Source: Prosthecobacter debontii (GTDB lineage Bacteria > Verrucomicrobiota > Verrucomicrobiia > Verrucomicrobiales > Akkermansiaceae). From it: 64,000 nt of DNA. Each line of letters opens with the position of its first letter. Within the stretch, counting starts at the first letter, position 1. The position numbers and the translations under genes were made by a program. Positions 24,298 to 33,305 of this stretch are shown here, in pieces. Location of the stretch: positions 1 through 64,000 of the forward strand of contig CAMBPB010000003.1 in assembly GCA_945869465.1 (NCBI GenBank), in the 5' to 3' direction. A model generated the notes under the pieces. It did not search any database. It saw only the letters and a program-made list of their open reading frames with translations, and was not told the DNA's origin.

Positions 24298-26418
24298 ATG
24301 GTGAAAACTTCGTTCCTTCGCCGACTCTCGCTGGTTTCCATGCTCGCGGCGGTCCCGCTGCATGCCCAGAATCCCGCCGCACCGCCGCTCGTCGTTGCGA
24401 CCCCGCCCCCCGATGCCACCGCCACCGCTCCCGCCGAAGCCCCCACCGCGCGCGGCGCTGCGGACGGAGCGATCATCACCCGCAAGGACGCCCGCACGAT
24501 CACCTTGAAAATCCCCGCTCCCCGCGGCCAGATCGTGGATCGGGAAGGCGAGCCGATCGCCCAGAACCAGGTCGCCTATCAGGTGGCGCTGCAGTTCCGC
24601 CAGTTTGAAAACGCCGACCGCGACTTCGTGATCAACTGGGCCCGGACCAGGCTCGACCTGCTCCAGACGCTGGTGAAAAACCTGGCGCCCACGACCGACG
24701 ACGAGTTGTATGAGCATTACCGCCACCGCCGCTGGCTGCCGTTGTTAGTGACCGGGCAGATCAGTGAGAAGGAGGCGCGGGCAATCGAGTCCAAGCTCAC
24801 CAGCGGCCTGGTCCTCAACCCGCTTTACCGCCGCTTTTATCCGCACGGCGACATGGCGGCGCACATCATCGGCTATTCCGGCAGCGTCGGCAAATTGCCA
24901 ACCGGACCGATCAATTTCAACGAGCCGATGTGGGAGGAGTCCGAGGGCCGCGCCGGTCTGGAAAAAATCTACAACACTCAGTTAACCGGTGATGCCGGGA
25001 TGAAAAAACTGCTGTTCGACGAGAGCGGCAACAAGCTGCTGGAGGAACAAGTCAAACGTCCGCGTCCGGGCGGCACGCTGGTTACCACGTTGGATTTGGA
25101 TTGGCAGCTTCTCGCCGAGAAAATCCTCCGCAACGGTTGCCGGCGCGGGGCCTTCGTGGTCATCGATGTCGTCACCGGCGAGGTGCTGGTGATGGCGTCG
25201 CGTCCTTCGTTCGATCTGAACCGCTTCACTCCGGGCATCAGCGAAACCGAGTTCAAGGAACTGGAAGCGGATCCTTCCACGCCGTTGTATGGCCGCGCCT
25301 TCCAGTCCGCCTATCCGCCCGCCTCCTCTTACAAGCCGGTCGTTGCCCTCGCAGCTCTCAACAATGGAGTCGTCACCGAAGACTCGACGATCGACTGTCC
25401 GGCGGCCATTTCGATCGGCCGCGCGGTTTTTAACAACTGGAGCAAAATCCCCGAGGGTTCGATCACCGTGAAGCGCGCGCTGGCCCGCTCGTGCAACACC
25501 TGGTTCTATCAGATCGGCATCAAGACCGGGCCGGCCGCGTTCCTGAATCTTTCCCGGCGGCTCGGCTTCGGCGAGCGCACCGGACTGCCATTGATCGGTG
25601 AAACGCCCGGGTTGGTGCCGAGCGACGAGTGGATGCTCAAGCATGAGAAGCGCCGGATCCTCGATGGCGATACGGCGAACCTTTCGATCGGCCAAGGCAG
25701 CCTGTTGGCCTCGCCCTTGCAGGTGGCCCAGGCGATGGCGGGCATCGCCAATGGCGGTGCCCTGCCCAAGCTCCATCTGATGCGTCAGGTGCAGGACACC
25801 CGCGGCCGCGTCATCCAAGCGCCAGTCCCCGAGCGGAAAAACTGGTTGGGAGTCGATGCCAAGGCGGTAGAGATCGTCCGCGAGGGAATGTCCGAAGTGG
25901 TGAACGCGGGAGGCGGCACCGGACAAAGTGCGGGCCTGAGCTACACCACGCTTTGCGGGAAAACCGGGACCGCACAGTGGGGGCCCAAGGCGAAAAACCA
26001 GCGACTCGCATGGTTCGCCGGATTTTTGCCGGAGGACAACCCGCGCTATTCCTTCGCGGTGCTCTACGAAGGCCGGCCGGGGGAAACGGTTTCCGGCGGA
26101 CGCATGGCCGCTCCCATGGTGAAAAAGTTCTTCGAAGGCATCAAAGATGACATCAAGGAAATCATCGCGCCGCCGAAGAAGGCGCTCATCGTGGTGGATG
26201 AAACCCTGGCAGGGGCCAAACCCGCCGTGGATGGCGACCCGGCGGAGGGGGATTCGATCGCCAAGACTCCCGTCGAGGGCCCGCTCAAAGCCCTGCCGGT
26301 CGAAGCTCTCGAAACCGGCGCGGAACCTGAGGAGATAAAACCTGCCACGCCGCGGCCGGTGCGCGCGCTGCCGGTGGGTGAGGACGAGGTGATCGAGGAA
26401 AACGTCGAGGAACCGTGA
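24298..26418 (+). CDS. mrdA: Penicillin-binding protein 2 (peptidoglycan transpeptidase)
   Basis: This 706-residue class B PBP cross-links peptidoglycan during elongation. The N-terminus MVKTSFLRRLSLVSMLAAVP looks like a signal peptide or anchor. A PBP dimerisation domain follows (GRAGLEKIYNTQLTGDAG). The transpeptidase domain has SxxK as PPASSYKPVVALAAL, SxN as RSCNTWFYQIG and KTG as LCGKTGTAQWG, all present, so it should be active. The C-terminal ~85 residues after KKFFEGIKDDIKEII are an acidic, Pro-rich extension. No rodA gene is adjacent. It is divergent from the M48 gene, with 109 bp between start codons, and convergent with the CAP-domain gene 12 bp away. Confidence 0.9.
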   Translation: MVKTSFLRRLSLVSMLAAVPLHAQNPAAPPLVVATPPPDATATAPAEAPTARGAADGAIITRKDARTITLKIPAPRGQIVDREGEPIAQNQVAYQVALQFRQFENADRDFVINWARTRLDLLQTLVKNLAPTTDDELYEHYRHRRWLPLLVTGQISEKEARAIESKLTSGLVLNPLYRRFYPHGDMAAHIIGYSGSVGKLPTGPINFNEPMWEESEGRAGLEKIYNTQLTGDAGMKKLLFDESGNKLLEEQVKRPRPGGTLVTTLDLDWQLLAEKILRNGCRRGAFVVIDVVTGEVLVMASRPSFDLNRFTPGISETEFKELEADPSTPLYGRAFQSAYPPASSYKPVVALAALNNGVVTEDSTIDCPAAISIGRAVFNNWSKIPEGSITVKRALARSCNTWFYQIGIKTGPAAFLNLSRRLGFGERTGLPLIGETPGLVPSDEWMLKHEKRRILDGDTANLSIGQGSLLASPLQVAQAMAGIANGGALPKLHLMRQVQDTRGRVIQAPVPERKNWLGVDAKAVEIVREGMSEVVNAGGGTGQSAGLSYTTLCGKTGTAQWGPKAKNQRLAWFAGFLPEDNPRYSFAVLYEGRPGETVSGGRMAAPMVKKFFEGIKDDIKEIIAPPKKALIVVDETLAGAKPAVDGDPAEGDSIAKTPVEGPLKALPVEALETGAEPEEIKPATPRPVRALPVGEDEVIEENVEEP

Positions 26419-26430
26419 TGCGACCGGAGC

Positions 26431-27486
26431 TCAATAAAGTTCCACCAGATATCCCTCGCTCACTCCATCGCCGGTCACCCGGACCCAATAGACGCCGCGT
26501 TTGTCCGGAGTCTCCGGTTCGAAGTTGATGGCATTCATGCCGGTGGAAACATGATTCACCTGGATCACGCGGCCGGGGATCTCGCTGCGGGCGGGGAAGG
26601 GGTGCTCGGGCGGTTTCTGCAACTTGAAAACCTCCACCTTGAGTTTGTTCGCCGCGCCCGAGCCACCCGCTCCATATAGCGACCAGGCATTCCCGCGCAG
26701 GTAATCCAAGGGGAACAATCCCTTGCCGGGATATGCCCAGGTGCCGGTGATGGATTTGCCGCTGCCATCCATGCACCACATCGCCGAGTAGCTGTCGCCG
26801 CCGGATCCGAAGCCGACTTTCCCCATCGGCGGATTGAGGCACCACGCACGGTGGCCGCGGGCGTCGCGGTTGTTGTCCCCGGAGTCGGCGATGTATTGGG
26901 GGACGCTGGCCACCACATCCCCGCTGCTGGATAGATTGCACTTGTTGGTGGAATGGCCGAGGCGGTGGGAAAGGCCGCCGTTCTCCTTGCAGGCGCGCGC
27001 GGCGGCGGCCGCGTTTTTTGAAAATTCCGGATCCGCCTTGACGTCCGAGGGAACCCCGCAGAGAAATCGATAGATGTTAAGCTGTTGGGTCGCCTGATGA
27101 ACCTCCCTGTTCACCTCGGCGGGCTTCGGGCGTTTCCCGATCTCGCGAATGCCGTCCCGGATTTCGTCCTTGCTGCGCGGATAGAGGGCGTTGCCCGCGG
27201 TTTTTCCCCCGTCGGCGGACGCGTCCGCCGGAGCGTCCGGGTTCGTTGGCTCGGCCGGGCGCTCGAAGCGGTTAACGAAATCCACGTCGCCGTCGCTCAG
27301 TTGGTCGAGATCGAGCGCGATTTGGCGGCCGTCCGCCTTGATTTCGACGACCACCGAGTCACTTTCGACGCTCAGGACTTTGGCCACCAGTTTGCGCCCG
27401 TTGAGGTTCGTGAACGTGTGCCAGACATCGGCGGCGTCGCCCGCCATGGGCATGAGTAAAAACGTCCCGCAAAGCAGACTTCGCAT
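26431..27486 (-). CDS. Secreted protein with SHD1-like and CAP/SCP domains
   Basis: This 351-residue protein has a signal peptide (MRSLLCGTFLLMPMAGDAAD). An SHD1-like module occupies about residues 20-75 (WHTFTNLNGRKLVAKVLSVE ... ALDLDQLSDGDVDFV), a form common on secreted proteins of this phylum. An acidic linker follows, and then a CAP-like domain (LNIYRFLCGVPSDVKADPEF, AAAAARACKENGGLSHRLGH, MWCMDGSGKSITGTWAYPG). Bacterial CAP domains are extracytoplasmic and of mostly unknown function. The start at 27486 gives a clean signal peptide, whereas the frame opens further upstream at 27597. It converges with mrdA. Confidence 0.72.
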   Translation of the reverse strand: MRSLLCGTFLLMPMAGDAADVWHTFTNLNGRKLVAKVLSVESDSVVVEIKADGRQIALDLDQLSDGDVDFVNRFERPAEPTNPDAPADASADGGKTAGNALYPRSKDEIRDGIREIGKRPKPAEVNREVHQATQQLNIYRFLCGVPSDVKADPEFSKNAAAAARACKENGGLSHRLGHSTNKCNLSSSGDVVASVPQYIADSGDNNRDARGHRAWCLNPPMGKVGFGSGGDSYSAMWCMDGSGKSITGTWAYPGKGLFPLDYLRGNAWSLYGAGGSGAANKLKVEVFKLQKPPEHPFPARSEIPGRVIQVNHVSTGMNAINFEPETPDKRGVYWVRVTGDGVSEGYLVELY

Positions 27487-27603
27487 GCCGGTTTTTATCG
27501 CCCGATCCAGTGGCCCGCGCAATCCAAATCCGGGACTCCCACCGGAGCGACTGAAAGGCAAATGGAATGGATTAAACGGCTTCGTTCTGCGTAACAAGGC
27601 TTC

Positions 27604-28164
27604 TCATTGGGTTGGGCTGGATGCTTGCGCCGAAAAAATCGCGGCGACCCGTTCCAGGATCTCCTCCACCGGGGCGAGGCGGCCGATGCCTTCATAACCG
27701 CAGGCCAGATCGCCTTCCGCGGGATCGACGAACTGACAACCGTCTTCCTCGAGGCGGATGACGTTGCGCTGGGTGGCGGGGTGCAGCCACATTTTGCCAT
27801 TCATGGCCGGGGCGATGAGCACCGGCGTGGTGCGGGGCAGCGCGAGGTAAATCGAGGACAGGGGATCGGGTGCCAAGCCGTTGGCGAAGGATCCCAGCAC
27901 ATCGGCGGTGGCGGGAGCGACGAGCAACAAGTCCGCCTGGTCCGCCAGATCGATGTGGCCGGGTTTCCAGGCTTGTTTTTCATCCTCCAGTGAAACGAGC
28001 ACCGGCTGGCGGGTCAGCGTCTGGAGGGTGAGGGGCGTGATGAACTCGGTGGCGGCGCGGGTCATCACCACGTGGACCTCGTGGCCTTGTTTGACCAGTT
28101 GCGAGGCGAGCTCCGCGGCCTTGTAGGCGGCGATGGAACCGGTGATGCCGAGCACGATGTTCAT
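27604..28164 (-). CDS. coaC: Phosphopantothenoylcysteine decarboxylase (stand-alone CoaC domain)
   Basis: This 186-residue flavoprotein decarboxylates 4'-phospho-N-pantothenoylcysteine to phosphopantetheine in CoA synthesis. It opens MNIVLGITGSIAAYKAAELA, has the FMN-binding LLVAPATADVLGSFANGLAPD and the family PAMNGKMWLHPATQRN motif, and ends with LACGYEGIGRLAPVEEIL, whose cysteine matches the catalytic loop. Most bacteria fuse this domain to the synthetase CoaB. Here the gene ends after the flavoprotein domain, so CoaB must be encoded elsewhere. It lies 18 bp downstream of the sufS gene on the same strand. Confidence 0.92.
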   Translation of the reverse strand: MNIVLGITGSIAAYKAAELASQLVKQGHEVHVVMTRAATEFITPLTLQTLTRQPVLVSLEDEKQAWKPGHIDLADQADLLLVAPATADVLGSFANGLAPDPLSSIYLALPRTTPVLIAPAMNGKMWLHPATQRNVIRLEEDGCQFVDPAEGDLACGYEGIGRLAPVEEILERVAAIFSAQASSPTQ

Positions 28165-28182
28165 GGGATTGGGCAGTGGATT

Positions 28183-29400
28183 CTAACCAAGCATGGCGAC
28201 GGCCTTCGCGGTGGCGGTGACGAGGGCCGCGACGTCCTGCGGCGTGTTGTAGAGCGCGAACGAGGCGCGCACGGTGCCGGTGATGCCGAAGCGGGCCATC
28301 AGCGGCTGGCAGCAGTGATGGCCGGTGCGCACCGCCACGCCCATGTGGTCCAACAGCGTGCCGATGTCGTAGTGATGGTGGCCTTCAATTGAAAACGAGA
28401 GCGAGCCGGAACGATCCGCGGGACCATACAGGCGGACGCTGGGGATGCCGCCAAGCGCCTCCGCCGCGGACCGGATCAAGGCCGTTTCATGGGCGTGGAT
28501 GGCGTCAAGGCCGATGGCGTTGACGTAGTCGAGCGCGGCGGCGAGCGCGATGGCGCCCTCGATGTTTGGGGTGCCGGCTTCGTATTTGAAGGGCAGATCG
28601 TTGTAGGTCGTGTGCTCGAAGGTGACTTCCTTGATCATTTCCCCGCCGCCCTGCCATGGCGGGAGTTCGGCGAGCAGTTCGGCGCGGCCCCACAGCACGC
28701 CGATGCCGGTGGGGGCGTAGATTTTGTGACCGGAAAACGCCAGGAAGTCCGCTCCGATGGCCTGCACGTCGGTGGGCAGATGGGCGATGGCTTGGGCGGC
28801 ATCGATCAACACCAGCGCACCCGCCGCTTTAGCCGCGCGGGTCATTTCCGCCACCGGATTGACCGTGCCAAACGCGTTGGAGATCCATGTGAGAGCGAGG
28901 ATTTTCACCCGTCCGCCGAGCAGCGAGTGGAACGCCTGCTGATCGAGAGTGCCATTGTCGTGGCAGGGAATCACCTTGAGGGTGGCTCCGGTTCGCTGGC
29001 AGAGCATCTGCCACGGGACGATGTTCGAATGATGCTCCAAGGTGGAAACGAGCACTTCGTCGCCCGGTCCGATGCGACCCGAGAGGGCGAGGATGCCGGC
29101 CACCAGATTGATGCTGGCGGTGGTGCCGGAGGTGAAGATCACCTCGTCGCCGGATGCCGCGTGCAGGTGCTCGGCCACCGTTTTGCGGGCGTTTTCAAAC
29201 GCTTCGGTGGCCGCGCGGGCGAGTTGGTGGGTGCCGCGGTGGATGTTGGAATTGATCGCCTCATAATAGTGGCGCGATGCCAGCAGCACCGGCATGGGTT
29301 TTTGGGTGGTCGCGGCGTTGTCCAAATAGACCAGGCGCTGGCCATGGATCGATTGGTCGAGGATCAGGAAATCGGAAAGCAGCGATTCAGGTGGGAGCAT
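28183..29400 (-). CDS. sufS: Cysteine desulfurase SufS
   Basis: This 405-residue PLP enzyme mobilises sulfur from cysteine for iron-sulfur cluster assembly. It begins MLPPESLLSDFLILDQSIHG and shows VYLDNAATTQKP, SGTTASINLVAG, LEHHSNIVPWQ, ALTWISNAFGTVNP, the PLP lysine in LAFSGHKIYAPTG, and the catalytic cysteine in RTGHHCCQPLMARFG, which is the SufS (type II) form. The open frame reaches 29574 across the divergent tatC leader, and the ATG at 29400 matches the family N-terminus. No other suf genes are adjacent. It is followed by coaC after 18 bp. Confidence 0.93.
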   Translation of the reverse strand: MLPPESLLSDFLILDQSIHGQRLVYLDNAATTQKPMPVLLASRHYYEAINSNIHRGTHQLARAATEAFENARKTVAEHLHAASGDEVIFTSGTTASINLVAGILALSGRIGPGDEVLVSTLEHHSNIVPWQMLCQRTGATLKVIPCHDNGTLDQQAFHSLLGGRVKILALTWISNAFGTVNPVAEMTRAAKAAGALVLIDAAQAIAHLPTDVQAIGADFLAFSGHKIYAPTGIGVLWGRAELLAELPPWQGGGEMIKEVTFEHTTYNDLPFKYEAGTPNIEGAIALAAALDYVNAIGLDAIHAHETALIRSAAEALGGIPSVRLYGPADRSGSLSFSIEGHHHYDIGTLLDHMGVAVRTGHHCCQPLMARFGITGTVRASFALYNTPQDVAALVTATAKAVAMLG

Positions 29401-29551
29401 GGAGCGGTGAAGTATGCGGTGGCTGAGGCGGAAACCAAGATGGAATATCATGTTCCGCCCCGCAATGGCGGAATTTACGCCGCCAATCCGTTGCCCCCAC
29501 ATCGGCCCTTGCCCTCGGCGCCCGGGGCGGCTTGAATCCCGGCCCGCTGGC

Positions 29552-31063
29552 ATGTATCTGCTGAAAAAAGTCATTCAACTCCGGGAAAAAGCCCACCCGG
29601 ACCACGAAAAACCGTTCCTCGAGCACCTTGAGGACCTGCGGGTCATGATCACCCGCATCGTGATCACGTTGGTGGTTTCGATGGTCATCTGCTTCAGCTT
29701 CCAGAAGCAACTCATGGAAGTGCTGCGGCGGCCCGTCGAGCAGGTCTGGATGACGCAGTTGGAGGCCAAGCTGCCAAAATCCACGGACATCGCGCCGCGT
29801 CCGCTGGACGTGGAGATGTGGGAGAACGCGAAGGCGGTCGAACACGCCGCAGCCGGACTCGATGCGGCGCAGCGGGCGCAGTTCTATCAGGCGCAGGGCA
29901 ACGAGGAGCTGGTGTTTCATGCGAAATCGGCGGGTTTGCTGCGTGCGGCAGCGGCCCTGCCCGAGGACAAACGCGAGGCCTTTCTCGTCGGCCTGGAAGT
30001 GCCCGACGAACTCAAATTGCAGGTCACAGCGCTGTTGATCACCCGCCCGAGCCCGGAGGCCGATACCCGTGGCAACCTCAAGCTGATGTCCGCTCTGAAG
30101 CCGACGGAAACCTTCATGCTGTCCATGAAGCTGTCGTTTTTCGCGGGCATCATCCTGGCGTTTCCGCTGCTGCTGATGTTCTTCCTGCAGTTCGTGTTGC
30201 CGGGCCTGCATGCGAATGAAAAACGCGTGCTGTGGCCTTCGATGGCCGTCGGGTTCGGGTTGTTTATGGGCGGGGTTTGCTTTGCCTACTATGGCGTGTT
30301 GCCACGTGCCCTGACGTTCTTTTATGAATGGAGCGGAAGCCTCGGAGTTTCCAATGACTGGCGGATTGGCGAATACATATCCTTCGCCACCCAATTCACG
30401 CTGCTCTTCGGCTTGTCATTCGAACTGCCGGTGGTGGTCATGGTGTTCGTGAAGCTCGGCCTGCTCAGCTACGAAACCATGTCGCGGACTCGCTCGTATG
30501 CGATTCTCGCGATTTTCGTGACCGCCGCGGTGCTCACGCCGACACCGGACGTGTTCACCCTGTTGCTGATGGCGCTGCCGATGATTATTCTCTATGAGAT
30601 CTGCATCTGGCTCGCATGGTTCGACCGCCGTAAGAACCGCGTGCGGGAGGAACAGGAGGCCCGCGAGCGCATGGAACGGCTGCTGCTGGAGGAAAAACAC
30701 AAACCTGCCAAGGAGGACGCCGGCACCGATGCCTGGCATGACGATCCCTCCCATCATGATTCGTATCATGACTCCCATCATGACTCGTATCATGACTCGT
30801 ATCATGACTCGTATCATGCCTCGCATCATGACTCGCACACGCCCGAGTCCGGCGATGACGGTTGGAAGGAGGAGCATCCGCCGCAGGAGTCTCATGACAG
30901 CACGGAACCGGCCGCTGCCCCGGAAACCGCTTCTTCCGATCCGCCGCTGGATGTGGGGGATGAAACCGCGAAACTCTCCACCTACCCGCCGGATGACGCC
31001 GCCGATATTCCGCCGGAGCAGCCCGAGGACGACGCTACCAAGCGCCGCGGCACGGATACCTGA
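29552..31063 (+). CDS. tatC: Sec-independent protein translocase TatC with insertion and His-rich tail
   Basis: This 503-residue TatC is twice the usual length of about 250. It begins MYLLKKVIQLREKAHPDHEK with the family motif PFLEHLEDLRVMITRIVI. Helix 1 (about residues 32-48) is followed by a charged insertion of some 110 residues before the conserved SALKPTETFMLSMKLSFFAG segment and helices 2-6 (LILAFPLLLMFFLQFVLPGL, GFGLFMGGVCFAYYGVLP, SFELPVVVMVFVKLGLL, AILAIFVTAAVLTPTPD). The remaining ~130 residues are a hydrophilic tail with a repeat of His-Asp-Ser-Tyr units. TatC recognises twin-arginine signal peptides. tatA/B are not adjacent. Confidence 0.9.
   Translation: MYLLKKVIQLREKAHPDHEKPFLEHLEDLRVMITRIVITLVVSMVICFSFQKQLMEVLRRPVEQVWMTQLEAKLPKSTDIAPRPLDVEMWENAKAVEHAAAGLDAAQRAQFYQAQGNEELVFHAKSAGLLRAAAALPEDKREAFLVGLEVPDELKLQVTALLITRPSPEADTRGNLKLMSALKPTETFMLSMKLSFFAGIILAFPLLLMFFLQFVLPGLHANEKRVLWPSMAVGFGLFMGGVCFAYYGVLPRALTFFYEWSGSLGVSNDWRIGEYISFATQFTLLFGLSFELPVVVMVFVKLGLLSYETMSRTRSYAILAIFVTAAVLTPTPDVFTLLLMALPMIILYEICIWLAWFDRRKNRVREEQEARERMERLLLEEKHKPAKEDAGTDAWHDDPSHHDSYHDSHHDSYHDSYHDSYHASHHDSHTPESGDDGWKEEHPPQESHDSTEPAAAPETASSDPPLDVGDETAKLSTYPPDDAADIPPEQPEDDATKRRGTDT
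30755..30838 (+). repeat. Seven 12-bp tandem repeats in tatC (HDSY units)
   Basis: Seven in-frame copies of CATGACTCGTAT and close variants encode His-Asp-Ser-Tyr/His tetrapeptides at residues 402-429 of the TatC protein. The unit length is a multiple of three, so copy-number changes would not break the frame. Confidence 0.9.
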
Positions 31064-31090
31064 AACAGTTTTCGATAGTTCGTTAGATCG

Positions 31091-31936
31091 ATGAATACGC
31101 CAAAGGTCCAAACTGATGACAGCGCCCGCTCGCCGTTTGCGGGGTGTGTCATCCTTATCGGCGCGTTGCTAATGATGGTTTTTCTGATAGGATTCTCGAT
31201 TGTCGCCCTGTTCCGGCAGTTCAACGCGATCTCGAAGTTCACCGCGGAGAAACCCGCAAGTGTCGAGGTGACGTCGATAGAAAATCAGGAAGCGGCCCTC
31301 AATCGCCTCGCCGAACGCATCGAAGCATTCCGCCAGCAACTTGCGGGCGATCAAAAGACGGAGCTCGCGCTGGCGCCGGATGAGATGAATCTGGCGATCG
31401 CCGCTTATGAACCCTTCAGGGATCTCCGCGGCGCTTTCCGGATTTCCAGTGTCGAGAACGACACCTTGCGCATCGCCATTTGCTTCCCGCTCAACGGAAA
31501 GCCCCGCCTGGCCCGCAACGGCGAAGCGGGATGGATCAACTCCGATCCCCGCTTTCTCAATGCAACCCTGATCGCCCGTCCCGCCCTGCTCAAACGCGAG
31601 GTGGTCCTGCAACTGGAGCGCATCGAAGTCCCTGAATCCACCGTGCCACGCGAGTTCATCGAACAAATGTCGCCCTATCGGATCACCGAACGTTATCTCA
31701 CGGATGCGGTGCTGGGCCCCGCGATGGCGAAACTCACGCGGGTTGGCATCGCCGATGGCAAGCTAGTGTTCACGCGCATCCCCGGCGACACGCCGTCCGA
31801 TGAGATCGGCAAGCGGCAGGTGGATCACGCCAGCCGCCGGTTTTTCCTGATTCTGGGCATCGTGGCCTGTGTGTTTCTGGTGTTTGCGGGGATCGTCGTG
31901 TTTTTCGGTCTGCGCGCCAAAGCCAGGCGTTGGTAG
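31091..31936 (+). CDS. Two-TM membrane protein of unknown function
   Basis: This 281-residue protein has one helix near each end: CVILIGALLMMVFLIGFSIVALF (about residues 17-39) and FFLILGIVACVFLVFAGIVVFF (about 252-273). The ~210 residues between would be periplasmic. They contain helices rich in charge (AALNRLAERIEAFRQQLAGD) and a beta-rich stretch (DTLRIAICFPLNGKPRLARN, LKREVVLQLERIEVPE). It lies 27 bp after tatC and 56 bp before the ClpP-fold gene. No family was recognised. It could assist the neighbouring exported protease, but this is only positional. Confidence 0.72.
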   Translation: MNTPKVQTDDSARSPFAGCVILIGALLMMVFLIGFSIVALFRQFNAISKFTAEKPASVEVTSIENQEAALNRLAERIEAFRQQLAGDQKTELALAPDEMNLAIAAYEPFRDLRGAFRISSVENDTLRIAICFPLNGKPRLARNGEAGWINSDPRFLNATLIARPALLKREVVLQLERIEVPESTVPREFIEQMSPYRITERYLTDAVLGPAMAKLTRVGIADGKLVFTRIPGDTPSDEIGKRQVDHASRRFFLILGIVACVFLVFAGIVVFFGLRAKARRW

Positions 31937-31992
31937 GTCTCGATGGATTTCCTGCACAAATGCCCGGGATTGAATCGTTTGAAAGAAGCTCT

Positions 31993-33237
31993 ATGAAACC
32001 ACTGATCACCCGCCCCATATTGCTCGGCCTCGCCATGGCGGCGTGGTCTCCCGCCGAGGAAGCCGCCCCAACCGCGCCGAAGCCTGCCGAAACCGCTCCG
32101 TCCGCCAGTCCGGACGATGCCAAACGCAAGGAACAGGAATCGCTGGCCACCGACAACAAACTCGAAGCCGAACGCCTCACCCAAGCGACCAATGCGATGC
32201 GCGCGGAAATCACTCGTCTTAAGATGGAGCGCGAGCTGATGGTTGAAAAACAGGCGCTGGAAACCGCCAAACGCCAAGTGTCGATCAAGGACGAACTTGC
32301 CAAAATCGAGGCGGAAAAAGACAAACTCGCCCAGGAAGGCGAACTCTCGAAAGTCCGCGCCGAAAAACTCGCCAACGACCTCAAGGCGGTGCAAAGCGAA
32401 GCCGCCTTGGAAATTACCCGGCTCCAGAACGAAATCGCCAGGATCGAGACCACCAAGAAACGCGGCGAATACGCGAATTCAACACCGGTCTATCTAAAAA
32501 CTCCCTTGAAGGAGAACGGCACGGTCGTCATCTCCGATCGCCGCATCCCTCTCAACGGAATGATCACTTCAAGCACCGCGGATTTCATCACCAGCCGCAT
32601 CCAATACTGGAATAACAAGGATCGCACGCTGCCCATCTTCATCGTCATCGACGCCAGCCCGGGCGGCTCGGTGATGGCCGGCTACCGGATCCTCAAGGCG
32701 ATGGAGTCCAGTGACGCGCCGGTTCATGTGGTGGTCAAATCCTTCGCCGCATCAATGGCCGCCGCCATCACCACGCTCGCGACGGAATCCTATGCCTATC
32801 CGAATGCGGTGATGCTTCACCACCAGATCAGCGCGATCATGGCGGGGCAGCTCAATCTGACCCAGCAGCGCGAGTTTCACGAGGAAAGCCAGCGTTGGTG
32901 GGCCCGTCTCGGCACGCCCATCGCCACCAAGATGGGCATCACTACTGACGCACTCATCAAGCAGATGTATGAGCATTCCTCCAGCGGCGATTGGAGCGAA
33001 TTCGGCGAGGATGCCCGCAAGTTGAAGTGGGTGAACCATATCGTCCAGGGGATTGACGAAACCTCGGTCAACAAGGATCCTGACTTCGCGGACGCACCCG
33101 TCCAGGCACCCTCAAAACCCGGCGCGCTCGTTGAGGAAATCGATGCCAACGGCAAGCCCTTCGCGTGGCTGCCACGCATCGATCCGAAGGATGTCTATTT
33201 CATCTATAACCCGGATGGTTACTACCGGGTGAGATAA
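31993..33237 (+). CDS. Exported ClpP/crotonase-fold serine protease-like protein with coiled coil
   Basis: This 414-residue protein starts MKPLITRPILLGLAMAAW, a signal-like helix, after a GAAAGAAG ribosome binding site. Residues about 45-160 are a long charged coiled coil (LKMERELMVEKQALETAKRQ repeats). The C-terminal domain resembles ClpP/SppA-type proteases: IFIVIDASPGGSVMAGYRIL is the oxyanion strand, VKSFAASMAAAI carries the nucleophile serine, and NAVMLHHQIS carries the histidine. ClpP itself is cytoplasmic, so an exported, coiled-coil form is unusual. It ends with a ~90-residue tail (DPKDVYFIYNPDGYYRVR). The preceding two-TM gene is co-oriented. Confidence 0.82.
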   Translation: MKPLITRPILLGLAMAAWSPAEEAAPTAPKPAETAPSASPDDAKRKEQESLATDNKLEAERLTQATNAMRAEITRLKMERELMVEKQALETAKRQVSIKDELAKIEAEKDKLAQEGELSKVRAEKLANDLKAVQSEAALEITRLQNEIARIETTKKRGEYANSTPVYLKTPLKENGTVVISDRRIPLNGMITSSTADFITSRIQYWNNKDRTLPIFIVIDASPGGSVMAGYRILKAMESSDAPVHVVVKSFAASMAAAITTLATESYAYPNAVMLHHQISAIMAGQLNLTQQREFHEESQRWWARLGTPIATKMGITTDALIKQMYEHSSSGDWSEFGEDARKLKWVNHIVQGIDETSVNKDPDFADAPVQAPSKPGALVEEIDANGKPFAWLPRIDPKDVYFIYNPDGYYRVR

Positions 33238-33305
33238 AGGTGGCGCGGACATCTTGCCCGCCGCCAGCCACGGAGCGCCCCGCTCGTTAGGTTTTTCCCG
33301 CCACC

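Noticed and set aside
30755-30838. Tandem repeats considered as a CRISPR array
   Set aside because: The 12-bp units are contiguous, in frame and lack spacers. They encode the TatC tail.
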